Assembly (NCBI GenBank): GCA_946478895.1
Contig: CAMLDY010000001.1
Coordinates: forward strand, 84,790-148,789
Origin: an uncultured Gemmatimonadota bacterium
GTDB lineage: Bacteria; Gemmatimonadota; Gemmatimonadetes; Gemmatimonadales; Gemmatimonadaceae
Length of the DNA: 64,000 nt
Direction: 5' to 3'
The notes beneath the pieces are model-generated. The model did no database searches, was not told where the DNA came from, and saw nothing but the letters and a program-made list of their open reading frames with translations. Of the stretch, positions 43,150-51,455 are shown piece after piece. Positions within the stretch are counted from its first letter, which is position 1. Each line of letters begins with the position of its first letter. Made by a program: the position numbers and the translations under genes.

Positions 43150-45396
43150 TTATGAGCGGTCCAGCGTGGCGGCAAGGCCGCTCACAAGCGTAGCTTCCCG
43201 CTCTATTGCCGCCGCGGCCCGAGCGATCTCGCGATCTGCGTCCGACCACTGACCTTGTTCGATTGCCTCGCGGACGCCGGGGACTGTCTTGACTCCATAA
43301 CCCGTGTAGAACCCGGGCGCGTAGAGCATGTGGACGTACCACGGCCTGTTCCTCAAACCCTCGCTCGAGGTCAACGCGCGTTCTGCCTGGAGCAACTGTT
43401 GATTTACGCCGCGCGCGACTTCGGAGCCACCAGCGGCTACGGCGCGGCCATATGCCTTGTCGTAACGCGAGGCGGCGTGATTGAGTGAGTCAACCGCGTT
43501 GAGCAATGGAGCAAAATTCAGCTGCGGCGCGGGAGTCTCTCGCTGTGGAGCGGTGACAGGATCGCGAGGATCGCTCGCCAGCTTGAAGAGTCCCTCGTCA
43601 AGCTCGCGATTTCGCTCGGCGATCTGCTCGGCGCGCCGATCGCGCAACGACTGAAGATCCTTGACGTATCCCTGGACGGTTTCCGAGAGGTTCGTGAAAG
43701 CAAAAGGCAGGATGTCGGCGTTCGCGAGGCGCAGCACCGCGGTTCCGACGGTTTGTGCGAGCGCGCGGCCGTAGACGAAGCTGGTGTCGCTGAAGTGGGT
43801 GAACCAATAAAAGTCGTCATAGGCGGAGTGGTAGATCCCGCCGTCATCCTCGCCGCCGTAGCCGAGGTTCAGTGATGGGACACCGAGGTGGTCGATGAAG
43901 CTGGAGTAGTCTGATCCCGATCCGAGCGCGCCAATCCGCAAGTCGTCGCGATCTCTTGCATCTCTGCGGGCCTCAGGGGAGCCGTCGAGAATTCGGCGTG
44001 CCTGAATCCGTTTCCACGCACTGACGCCGGATTCGGGATCGTCGATGTCCATGGCGACGCCGTTGATGAACTTCTCCAGCGAGTGCGAGCCGGATACGCC
44101 GAGGTAGCCACGACCGTTGGTATCGCTGTTCAAGTAAGCAACGGCGTGGCTCTTGAGCTCGTCGGCGTGGGTCTCGACCCACTCGGTTGAACCGAGCAAG
44201 CCCGGCTCCTCGCCATCCCACGCCGCGTAAATGATCGTCCGCTTCGGACGCCAGCCCTGCTTGTAGAGAGCGCCGAGTGCGCGTGCTTCTTCCAGTTCCG
44301 CGACGAGGCCGGCAGTCGGATCCTCGGCGCCGTTGACCCACGCGTCGTGATGATTGCCACGAATGACCCATTGGTCTGCCTCGGTCGATCCGGGCAGCCT
44401 GGCGATGACGTCGTAGAGAGTCTTGAGGCTCCAATCGGATTTGACCCGCAGATGAACACGTGCTGGTCCGGCGCCGAGGCGATAGGTAATCGGAAGGCCA
44501 CCACGCCACGACGATGGGGCAATCGGCCCGCCGAGCGCCGACAGTAGCGGCTGCGCATCTCCGTATGAGATCGGCAGAACCGGAATTTTGGTGATGGTTG
44601 GTGCCTGAGCGACGGAGAGCCGCTTTGCATTCTTCGTAGCGCCGATTCCGGGGGTCAGCGGATCACCGGGGAAGACCGGCATGTCGGCGACCGACCCGCG
44701 CTGTACGCCCTGAGGGGGACGCATCGGGCCGGCGGGAAATACACCGCCACCTGCGTAGCCATCGTCTTCAGGGTCGGAGTAGATGAGGCAGCCGATTGCG
44801 CCATGCTCGGCTGCAACCTTGGGCTTGATACCGCGCCACGACCCGCCGTATTTGGCGATGACGATCGCGCCCTTAACCGAAACCCCGCGCCGCGCGAGCT
44901 CATCGTAGTCGGCGGGAACTCCGTAGTTGACGAAGACGAGCGGTCCGGTGACATCGCCGTCGATGGAATACGCGTTGTACGAAGGGAGCTGTTCCGCCTG
45001 TTGGCTCGAGGTGGGATCGCCGGCGACGGGAGTCTCCTGTAACGCAGCCTTGAACGTGGTGGGCGCGACGAGCTCTACCACCCGCTCGATGGGAGTGGGA
45101 AAGAGAACATCGAAGTTCTCAATGTGTGCGTCCCAGCCATACGACTTGAACTGATCCAGAATCCACTCGGCGTTTTCCTTGTCGTAGGGAGATCCGACGT
45201 GGTGTGGCCGAGCGGTGAGTCGACGCATCGCTTCTCGCATGCGACCGGGGTCCGGCATTGCCTTGAAGCGGGTCTCGAGGTCACGCTCGGCCTGCACCGA
45301 TTGCGGAAAGAAGCCGCGCAGCGGCTGCTCCGCCGGAAATGGAACGAGAGCCAGGCCGGTTGCAGCAATCAGCAGTGATGAGACGAGCGATCGCAT
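43150..45396 (-). CDS. Exported M28 metallopeptidase (glutamate carboxypeptidase II-like)
   Basis: A 748-residue protein with a signal peptide. Residues ~110-300 include a PA domain; the M28 peptidase follows with all five zinc ligands: His in NHHDAW, bridging Asp in EDPTAG, Glu-Glu in WDGEEPG, Asp in LNSDTN and His in YHSAYDDF. The C-terminal part is the helical TfR/PSMA-type dimerisation domain. It should release C-terminal residues from peptides in the periplasm or outside. I start at ATG 45396, one codon after the first TTG. It lies 25 bases downstream of the TonB-dependent receptor, probably the same transcript. Confidence 0.93.
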   Translation of the reverse strand: MRSLVSSLLIAATGLALVPFPAEQPLRGFFPQSVQAERDLETRFKAMPDPGRMREAMRRLTARPHHVGSPYDKENAEWILDQFKSYGWDAHIENFDVLFPTPIERVVELVAPTTFKAALQETPVAGDPTSSQQAEQLPSYNAYSIDGDVTGPLVFVNYGVPADYDELARRGVSVKGAIVIAKYGGSWRGIKPKVAAEHGAIGCLIYSDPEDDGYAGGGVFPAGPMRPPQGVQRGSVADMPVFPGDPLTPGIGATKNAKRLSVAQAPTITKIPVLPISYGDAQPLLSALGGPIAPSSWRGGLPITYRLGAGPARVHLRVKSDWSLKTLYDVIARLPGSTEADQWVIRGNHHDAWVNGAEDPTAGLVAELEEARALGALYKQGWRPKRTIIYAAWDGEEPGLLGSTEWVETHADELKSHAVAYLNSDTNGRGYLGVSGSHSLEKFINGVAMDIDDPESGVSAWKRIQARRILDGSPEARRDARDRDDLRIGALGSGSDYSSFIDHLGVPSLNLGYGGEDDGGIYHSAYDDFYWFTHFSDTSFVYGRALAQTVGTAVLRLANADILPFAFTNLSETVQGYVKDLQSLRDRRAEQIAERNRELDEGLFKLASDPRDPVTAPQRETPAPQLNFAPLLNAVDSLNHAASRYDKAYGRAVAAGGSEVARGVNQQLLQAERALTSSEGLRNRPWYVHMLYAPGFYTGYGVKTVPGVREAIEQGQWSDADREIARAAAAIEREATLVSGLAATLDRS

Positions 45397-45421
45397 CAAT
45401 CAGATCTCCGTTGAGTTTTGT

Positions 45422-47692
45422 TCAGAACGAACGAAGCGAGATACCGCCGCGGACGGTGCGCGGCAGTCCGAGGGATTCGAGAACGCCCTGAAAGTTGACC
45501 GTGTATTGACGGTCGAAAAGGTTTTCGGCGGCGGCAAAGATCTCGGCTCCGCGGCGGATCTCGCGGCGTGCATCGAGATCGAATATCCCGTACGGCGCAA
45601 GTCTGGCTCCGCCAAGCGCGTGATTGGGTCCCTCGTACCGGAAAATTCCGTTGATCGTGGCGATGCGTGGCGATGCGTAAGTGAGACGAGCGGCTCCTCG
45701 CTGGAGGGGGACCCGATTAACGAACGCCTTCGTGGCGACGACGCGCGCGAGGTCATAGTTGTAGCTGAGGGCGAGAGTCACCTCTTCGATTGGCCGAATT
45801 GCCAGCTCACCTTCGGCGCCGCGACTACGGGCGGCACCGACATTCTGGCGTTGAAGAATGACACTGCCCGGAGTCGGGCCGGGTTGGAGAAACGTGAAGT
45901 CGTCGAGGTCCTTGTACTTGTTCCAGAAGCCGGTAGCGCGAAACTCGACCTCGGGTGCGGGATTCCAGTCGAACCCCACGTCGTAGCCGGTCAGATACTC
46001 CGGCGTAAGCGCCGGATTTCCCATGAAGGTGTTCGGGCCAGCGAAGAAAGTACGGTACTCTTCCGACAACGTCGGGGCACGGAATGCCTTGTAGAACGAC
46101 CCACGAACGGCGAGGGAATTCAGGAGCTGATAGCGAATACCAACTCTGGGCGCGAAGGCCGAATTTCTTTTCGCGGGATATGTAGTTGAAGTGGGTGGTA
46201 CGGCGGTGTTGTCGACGCGGGAGCCGTCGTAGCTACGCCAGCTGTCGTAGCGCGCGCTGGCTTCAATGCGAAGGGGCTCGAGTGGTGCGAAGACCGTCTG
46301 CACGAAGGCTCCGCCGACGACCTGCGAACCACCCGAATGACGGGTACCAGCGACCGTTCCCGTAGCGTCGTACACGTCTTCGTTGAGCTCACCAACCATC
46401 CGACGAAAATCACCGCCCACAGAGAGAAGTGACAGCATCCCGAGGCCCCGCGACCACTGGAGTGAGCCGCCGAAGTCGTGACTCGGAATGTGCTGCGCGA
46501 CGTTGGGTCGTTCGGAAGTCCGCGTCGCATTGACGACCGATGAGTGACTCTCGTAGTTCTGGTGCTGGCCGAAGAAGCGCGCTTCGACGGCGCCGCCGAA
46601 CGGCGCGTCGAAATTTCCGCCGAGAATTCCGCTGACGATATGGCGTCGATTGGGCTCAGTGAGTGGGGTTCCGAGACTGCGATCGTCGTCGAAGTAGTTT
46701 CCGCTGGCGAAGATGCTGCCGAGTTTGCCAATCGAATATTCGGCGCGGCCGTTGATATTGCGACGGGTTACGGTGCTGGCCTGATCAATCGAGCCGCGCT
46801 GATCGGGTCGCAGCAAAGTGTAGCCGCCACCGGTTCCGTAGTCCCCGCCGAGTGAATAGCCGAGCGGTCCGTGGACATCGGTTCCGTAGAGCGAGACGTC
46901 GGCGGAGTTTCGGCTGCCACCGCTGGCCATGACGCTGTAACCGCGGTTGAAGATCGGCTGGGTGAAGAGCGAGATGACGCCGCCCATGGCGTAGTTGCCA
47001 TAGAGGCTCGAGCCACCGCCCTCGAGGACTTCAGCGCGATCGAGCTGGAAACGCGGAGCGCGATTCCATTGGATCCATTCGCCCCACGGATCATTGAGCG
47101 GAACGTTGTCGAGGAGCACGAGGGTGCGGCCCTCATCCGCACCGCGGATGGAGACGATCTCTTCCGGACCGGACGCAGTACTCGAGGTGCGGGGGAGCTC
47201 GATGCCAGGCATTTCGCGGAGCAAATCGTCGGTCACGCGCGCCGGGTTGGACCGGACCTGCTCGTGCGACATGACGTTGACGGTCGCTGCAACCTGCCGC
47301 GGTGACTGTGGAATTCTGCTGGCACTGACCACGACGTCGGGCAGCAGCGTCGATCCAGGTGCGAGGGCGAGATTCACGGTCGCCGAGGCTTCGTCGGCGA
47401 TGTGAATGACGCGAGTAACCGGCTCGGAGCCGAGCCTCGCGGCGGTGAGGACGTAGTCTCCGGCGGGGAGGCCCTCGAGCCGGTATTCACCCCGGTCGTT
47501 GGTGACTGCTGCGCGTGAAGATCCGCTGATTGCAACGCGGACGCCGGACAGAGGTTGCCCGGTGGTCACCTCGGTGACGGTGCCGGAGAGGACGCTGCTC
47601 GTTTGCGCTTCTGCGTATTCGGTAGGAGTGAGCAGCGCAGCAGCGACGAGAGCAAGGCGCACAGTGATTCGCGCGAGCTCGGGACGGGTCAT
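45422..47692 (-). CDS. TonB-dependent outer membrane receptor
   Basis: About 756 residues. A signal peptide is followed by a CarboxypepD_reg-like domain (LSGTVTEVTTGQPLSGVRVAI ... GEYRLEGLPAGDYVL), a plug domain with VVVSASR, DLLREMPGIEL and SIRGADEGRTLVLLDNVPLND, and then a 22-strand barrel ending in a typical aromatic terminal strand (VRGGISLRSF). It takes up a substrate across the outer membrane with energy from TonB; the ligand cannot be told. The M28 peptidase downstream suggests peptides as one idea. ATG 47692 is preferred to TTG 47698. Confidence 0.93.
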   Translation of the reverse strand: MTRPELARITVRLALVAAALLTPTEYAEAQTSSVLSGTVTEVTTGQPLSGVRVAISGSSRAAVTNDRGEYRLEGLPAGDYVLTAARLGSEPVTRVIHIADEASATVNLALAPGSTLLPDVVVSASRIPQSPRQVAATVNVMSHEQVRSNPARVTDDLLREMPGIELPRTSSTASGPEEIVSIRGADEGRTLVLLDNVPLNDPWGEWIQWNRAPRFQLDRAEVLEGGGSSLYGNYAMGGVISLFTQPIFNRGYSVMASGGSRNSADVSLYGTDVHGPLGYSLGGDYGTGGGYTLLRPDQRGSIDQASTVTRRNINGRAEYSIGKLGSIFASGNYFDDDRSLGTPLTEPNRRHIVSGILGGNFDAPFGGAVEARFFGQHQNYESHSSVVNATRTSERPNVAQHIPSHDFGGSLQWSRGLGMLSLLSVGGDFRRMVGELNEDVYDATGTVAGTRHSGGSQVVGGAFVQTVFAPLEPLRIEASARYDSWRSYDGSRVDNTAVPPTSTTYPAKRNSAFAPRVGIRYQLLNSLAVRGSFYKAFRAPTLSEEYRTFFAGPNTFMGNPALTPEYLTGYDVGFDWNPAPEVEFRATGFWNKYKDLDDFTFLQPGPTPGSVILQRQNVGAARSRGAEGELAIRPIEEVTLALSYNYDLARVVATKAFVNRVPLQRGAARLTYASPRIATINGIFRYEGPNHALGGARLAPYGIFDLDARREIRRGAEIFAAAENLFDRQYTVNFQGVLESLGLPRTVRGGISLRSF

Positions 47693-47720
47693 GGACAATC
47701 GGGTGTGGGAGAGGCCGAAC

Positions 47721-47752
47721 GAAAAAGGACGCTGAAATCTATTCAGCGTCCT
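47721..47752 (-). terminator. Intrinsic terminator after the HxlR gene
   Basis: On the minus strand AGGACGCTGAA pairs with TTCAGCGTCCT (11 pairs, five-base loop; plus-strand 47726-47736 and 47742-47752) and is followed by a run of T. It ends the HxlR transcript before the receptor gene, so the receptor needs its own promoter. Confidence 0.85.
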
Positions 47753-47760
47753 CGCTTGTG

Positions 47761-48171
47761 TTACGCGCTTCTGGCTTTGCGGGAAGCTTGTCGCGGCGGA
47801 ATCTTCTCTGGGTCGCGGGTCGCGCTCTCATTTTCCAGGGGAATCCATCGTTCGGCCCAACTGCCGATCTCGCGGAGCGCGGCCTGTAGCTCGCGACCTT
47901 TCTCGGTGAGCTCGTACTCGACCCGCACGGGACTCTCGGGCACGACGTGTCGCGCTACGAGCTCTTCGCCCTCGAGGGAGCGGAGGCGCTCGGAAAGCAT
48001 GCGATCAGTGATGTCGGGAATCGCCGACTTGATTACCGCGTAACGGGTCCGTCCTTGCAGCAAGGTCTGGAGAATGGCTCCGGTCCATCGGCTGCCGATG
48101 AGCTCGATGGCGCGGTGGAACCGCGAGCAAACCTGTTGGGTTGGAAGGACGGGTACGGGTAGGTCTGCCAT
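47761..48171 (-). CDS. HxlR-family transcriptional regulator
   Basis: A 136-residue winged-helix regulator. After a short N-terminal segment with Cys, the core reads IELIGSRWTGAILQTLLQGRTRY, then DRMLSERLRSLEGEELVARHV and YELTEKGRELQ, the HxlR signature order. ATG 48171 is the start; the longer frame reaches into the promoter. HxlR proteins often sense electrophiles or redox changes through a Cys, and Cys is present near residue 15. It is divergent from yceI-like gene 48310 with an overlapping operator, which is its probable target. Confidence 0.9.
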   Translation of the reverse strand: MADLPVPVLPTQQVCSRFHRAIELIGSRWTGAILQTLLQGRTRYAVIKSAIPDITDRMLSERLRSLEGEELVARHVVPESPVRVEYELTEKGRELQAALREIGSWAERWIPLENESATRDPEKIPPRQASRKARSA

Positions 48172-48197
48172 GACTACGAAGTTACGGGAATAAGTGC

Positions 48198-48244
48198 TTG
48201 ACACAATAAACTTACTAAAGTATACTAGCATACTCACAGTAAGT
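48198..48244 (+). promoter_or_regulatory. Promoter of the YceI gene with palindromic operator
   Basis: TTGACA (48198-48203), a 17-base spacer and TATACT (48221-48226) form a near-consensus sigma-70 promoter. A 16-base palindrome, AGTAT-ACTAGC-ATACT (48219-48234), covers the -10 and the start site, and a wider inverted repeat ACTTACT/AGTAAGT (48210-48216, 48238-48244) encloses it. A dimeric regulator bound here would block RNA polymerase; the divergent HxlR protein is the obvious candidate. Confidence 0.75.
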
Positions 48245-48309
48245 CTAGTGTTTTTTAACGCAGCCTAGGCGGGGCTAACCCTGCTTCCAGGCACAAATGG
48301 AGAGTAGAG

Positions 48310-48873
48310 ATGACCCCAGCAGTTGAAACGGCCCCGGTGGCGGGAACCAGAACGGAATGGAAGCTCGATCCGTCGCATACGCTCGTCGAGTTCTCGGCGA
48401 AGCATCTCATGATCACGACGGTGAAGGGGAGAATTACGGATGTGGAGGGGACCATTTTCGTCGACGAGAAGGATCCGACGAAGTCGTCGGTCGAGGCGGT
48501 GCTCAAGGCGGCGTCGATCGATACCAGGACCGAGCAGAGGGATCAGCATCTTCGTTCGGGCGACTTCCTTGATGTCGAGAAGTATCCGGAGATTCGTTTT
48601 CGGAGTACGCGAATCGAGGGCAAGCGTGAGGCATTCAAGCTGATCGGCGATCTGACCATTCGCGACGTGACGAGAGAGGTGACCCTGGATGTTCAGTTCG
48701 AGGGTCGGACGAAGGATCCATGGGGCGGGGAGCGCGCCGGGTTCAGTGCGCAGGGCAAGATCGACCGCCGCGAGTTCGGCCTGACGTGGAACGTGCTGCT
48801 CGAGGGCGGCGGACTGACGGTCGGCAACGACATCAAGATCAACATCGAAGTCGAAGCTGTTAAGGTCAGCTGA
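48310..48873 (+). CDS. YceI family protein (lipocalin-like, isoprenoid-binding)
   Basis: A 187-residue protein of the YceI fold: WKLDPSHTLVEFSAKHLMITTVKGRITDVEG, RDQHLRSGDFLDVEKYPEIRF and FGLTWN. Relatives bind long polyisoprenoid chains in a beta barrel. Many are periplasmic, but this one has no signal peptide, so it may be cytoplasmic. GGAGAG precedes the ATG. It has a strong promoter and a terminator of its own, so it is a single-gene unit, probably controlled by HxlR. Confidence 0.92.
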   Translation: MTPAVETAPVAGTRTEWKLDPSHTLVEFSAKHLMITTVKGRITDVEGTIFVDEKDPTKSSVEAVLKAASIDTRTEQRDQHLRSGDFLDVEKYPEIRFRSTRIEGKREAFKLIGDLTIRDVTREVTLDVQFEGRTKDPWGGERAGFSAQGKIDRREFGLTWNVLLEGGGLTVGNDIKINIEVEAVKVS

Positions 48874-48895
48874 GGTAGCGGTAAATAAGAAACTA

Positions 48896-48930
48896 ACGCA
48901 GGGCTCCGATTGAGCCCTGCGTTTTTCTTT
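48896..48930 (+). terminator. Intrinsic terminator after the YceI gene
   Basis: ACGCAGGGCTC (48896-48906) pairs with GAGCCCTGCGT (48912-48922) around a five-base loop and is followed by TTTTCTTT. Confidence 0.92.
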
Positions 48931-48954
48931 GGTTCCCGGGTGTTAGAGTGACTT

Positions 48955-49288
48955 ATGGAGCAATTGGCCGGATGGATGGCTGCAACTCTCGCGGTCCTCT
49001 CAATTGGGGCTACGGCCGGGTCGCATCGGGCAGCGGGTGTCGCCCGGCAAGTGGTTCGACAACAATCGAACACAGCCTCCACGCACATATATATAGTTGC
49101 GCATGAGGACGACTGGCAGCCGTTCATGGGTGAGGATGCGGCGACGGCGCCTGGGGACGGCGCCCCTGCGACATTCATTTACCTCACCGCCGGAGACGAT
49201 GGTCGCGACTCGACGTATTGGCTTCCCGATGGGAGGCGGAACGGCGCAGGCTTCGCGCGCGATGGCTACTAAAGCCTGCGCAAGCTGA
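48955..49288 (+). pseudogene. Broken PIG-L family deacetylase gene
   Basis: The first frame (48955-49272, 105 residues) has a signal-like N-terminus, then IVAHEDDWQPFMG and FIYLTAGDDGRDSTYW, matching the start of PIG-L/LmbE-type zinc deacetylases (AHxDD metal motif, TAGD strand). After YW the match moves to a different frame (GTAQASRAMATKA, resembling the REtGAqAS helix) and stops at 49288. So there is at least one frameshift and a premature stop, and more than half of the usual protein is missing. The following 225 bases to 49513 hold nothing I recognise. Confidence 0.65.
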
Positions 49289-49513
49289 GGCGAAAAGGAA
49301 TCGCCTCATTGGATGCGGTAGATCGGACTCGCGCCCGGTTCCGCGCCGGATTCACCCGTGACACAGCCACGCGGAACGTACGGCAATGGAGTTCACCTGT
49401 TGAGTCAATACGTTGGCGCGTTTGATTCCGGCGCCCGCCGCGAAATCATCGCAGCGTCAAGAATCCGTCTTAGTTTTGGGTCACCATTGTTGTTTTCACG
49501 AACAGGAGTAGCA

Positions 49514-50377
49514 ATGCGACGAGGTCTGTGGGTCGGAATAATGGTTCTCTGCGTGTCTGGAGTCTCGAACGCGCAGTGCAGGGTCGATAAGAGCAGCAAC
49601 GAGGGCAAGCTCCTCGCGTTCTATACGGCGCCGATCGTGTTCTCGATGGCGACCGCTCCCGAGGAAATGCCAACCGCGAGCATCAGAATTGGGGCCGAGG
49701 GTGAGTACATCCCGAAGCCCGACAAAGCGATCGAGCAGACCGGCGCCTGTTTTACTCAGAAGAGCGAGCATACTTCACTCTCGCCGGTGTTCGGCCGCCC
49801 GCGGATTACCGTCGGCGGACCGTTCGGATTCCAGCTCGAGGCGGCCTACCTGCCTCCCGTCACGATTGCGCGTGCTACTCCCAATCTTTTCAGCTTTGCG
49901 GTCGCTCATGCGCATCACTACGACATGGGCCCACTGGCGAACGGCACAACGATCATGTTTCGCCTGCATGGAACGTTCGGCAATGTGAAGGGAGCAATCA
50001 CATGCCCGCGGTCACAGCTGCAAACGACGTCGTCATCGAGTCCATGCTATGGAACGGTTCCGTCACAGGACACTTTCCATCCCGACATGCTGGGCGGTGA
50101 GGTTGCGGCGGGTTTCACTCCAGCGAGGAACGGTCTTTCGTTCTATGCCGGCGCGGGGGCAAATCGAATCGATCCGCATTTCCAGGTCGGCTTCACGGAT
50201 GGCAATGGCGTTGTCGATCAGACGGAGGTCGTGCTTCGGGAGCCTGCAGTGCGGGCGGCTGTCTTTGGCGGCGTCACCGCGATCGTGAAACAAATCCTCG
50301 ATCTCGGCGCCCAGGTCTATTCGGTGCCCTCCGACGCCACGCTCGTTCGTCTAATGGGAGGCATTCGCATCCGCTGA
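49514..50377 (+). CDS. Exported protein, probable outer membrane beta-barrel, unknown function
   Basis: About 287 residues from ATG 49514 (AGGAG eight bases before). The signal peptide ends near VSNAQ. The rest alternates short amphipathic strands with Gly/Asp turns and ends in a polar-aliphatic strand (LVRLMGGIRIR), consistent with a small outer-membrane barrel or secreted beta protein. I recognise no family. It is followed by small genes and may be its own unit. Confidence 0.65.
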   Translation: MRRGLWVGIMVLCVSGVSNAQCRVDKSSNEGKLLAFYTAPIVFSMATAPEEMPTASIRIGAEGEYIPKPDKAIEQTGACFTQKSEHTSLSPVFGRPRITVGGPFGFQLEAAYLPPVTIARATPNLFSFAVAHAHHYDMGPLANGTTIMFRLHGTFGNVKGAITCPRSQLQTTSSSSPCYGTVPSQDTFHPDMLGGEVAAGFTPARNGLSFYAGAGANRIDPHFQVGFTDGNGVVDQTEVVLREPAVRAAVFGGVTAIVKQILDLGAQVYSVPSDATLVRLMGGIRIR

Positions 50378-50443
50378 GTTTGTTCAGTGCGGTGAGCGGC
50401 ATGTTTCCTGTACATCCAACGCTCAAATGACGCCGAGGATGTA

Positions 50444-50620
50444 ATGAAGACGAACTGGGAGCATCAGAAAGAAGCGCTGGCGACGGATCAGAAACTGGCC
50501 GCCGAAGACGAGCATTTGCGCGAAATTGACAAGCGACACCTGAAGGAGTCCGAGGAGAACAAGGCTCGGATCGGGCACCAGAAAAAGGGGAAGTCGAGCT
50601 CGAAGGGAAGCGATCGGTGA
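50444..50620 (+). CDS. Small, highly charged protein
   Basis: A 58-residue frame, MKTNWEHQKEALATDQ ..., made almost wholly of Glu, Lys, Asp, Arg, Ser and Gln, so probably a helix with a disordered Lys/Ser-rich tail. GAGG lies seven bases before ATG. It sits between the 49514 gene and a minus-strand receiver-like gene, with which its stop touches. No homology is evident; it could be a small coiled-coil or nucleic-acid-binding protein. Confidence 0.5.
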   Translation: MKTNWEHQKEALATDQKLAAEDEHLREIDKRHLKESEENKARIGHQKKGKSSSKGSDR

Positions 50621-50986
50621 TCAGACCGTCAGCGCCTTGGCGAACGTTTCGGGATCGGTGGGAAGGGTGAACGATTTGGCGCGATAGCGCCGCGCCAGGT
50701 CATCGAGCTCGGGCTGAAAGCGGAGCGGGCTGAACAAAACCGGCTGAGCGGCCGCGGTTCGGATCGCGGTGATGAGCTGGTCCGTGCACCCCGGATGATC
50801 GCAGTCGATGATGACGGCGTGGTAGCGATCGCGGGAAAGCTCCCCCGCGGCACTTTCTCCGCTGCCAAGGAATCTGGGATTGAACCCGCGCAGCTCCACC
50901 ATCAAACCCAACAGCGCAGCGACGACCTCATCGCGCGCGAGAATCAGCACATTGCGCAACGCCACCGACCGCGAGTGTGGAGGCAC
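50621..50986 (-). CDS. Receiver-like single-domain protein (probably pseudo-receiver)
   Basis: A 121-residue protein with the alternating strand/helix order of a response-regulator receiver: NVLILARDEVVAALLGLMVE, a phosphoacceptor-like strand AVIIDCDHPG, then PVLFSPL. The acidic residues are partly kept, but the conserved Lys of the last strand is replaced (FTLPTD), so phosphorylation switching is doubtful. No output domain. The start, GTG 50986, is tentative. Confidence 0.6.
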   Translation of the reverse strand: MPPHSRSVALRNVLILARDEVVAALLGLMVELRGFNPRFLGSGESAAGELSRDRYHAVIIDCDHPGCTDQLITAIRTAAAQPVLFSPLRFQPELDDLARRYRAKSFTLPTDPETFAKALTV

Positions 50987-51083
50987 GCAACGGGCAACTT
51001 GCGGGCCTTAAGGCCGCTAGCGCGCGGCTGACCACGTTTAGATATTTAGGAACAAATGTCCCACCCTGCCGTCCTGGTGAAGG

Positions 51084-51389
51084 GTGACCGGAACTATTGC
51101 ACGAGCGCAAGTGAGCCCACTCTCGGAAAGCACCATGCAGGAGCTGCGGAGCGCGCTCGTCGAGCAGCTTAGACATCCGGATGCTCCGACGCCGGAAGTC
51201 ACCGACTCGCTGAGGAAGCTCGCGCGCGAAGCGCAGGCGAACGGAGTCAGCCCGGAGGAGCTGCTCGTGAGGTTCAAGCAGATGTGGAATTCGCTCGCGG
51301 AATCGACTCGTCCGTCCTCGCCCGATCAGTCGGAGCGGATCCGGCAAATCCTTGTGACGCTTTGCATCAAGGCTTATTACGCGGAGTAG
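51084..51389 (+). CDS. Hypothetical small helical protein
   Basis: A 101-residue frame, mostly helical and charged (ELRSALVEQLRH, LRKLAREAQANGVSPEELLVRFKQMWNSLAES), with no signal peptide or known motif. The start is uncertain: GTG 51084 or ATG 51135. It lies just before the giant glucan synthase gene, so co-transcription is possible. Confidence 0.5.
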   Translation: MTGTIARAQVSPLSESTMQELRSALVEQLRHPDAPTPEVTDSLRKLAREAQANGVSPEELLVRFKQMWNSLAESTRPSSPDQSERIRQILVTLCIKAYYAE

Positions 51390-51455
51390 AAACGGGATAT
51401 CTTGCGAGGCGTGCCCCACCTGAGAGCGGCACATCTTTGGCGTTGAGTAAGTGAC

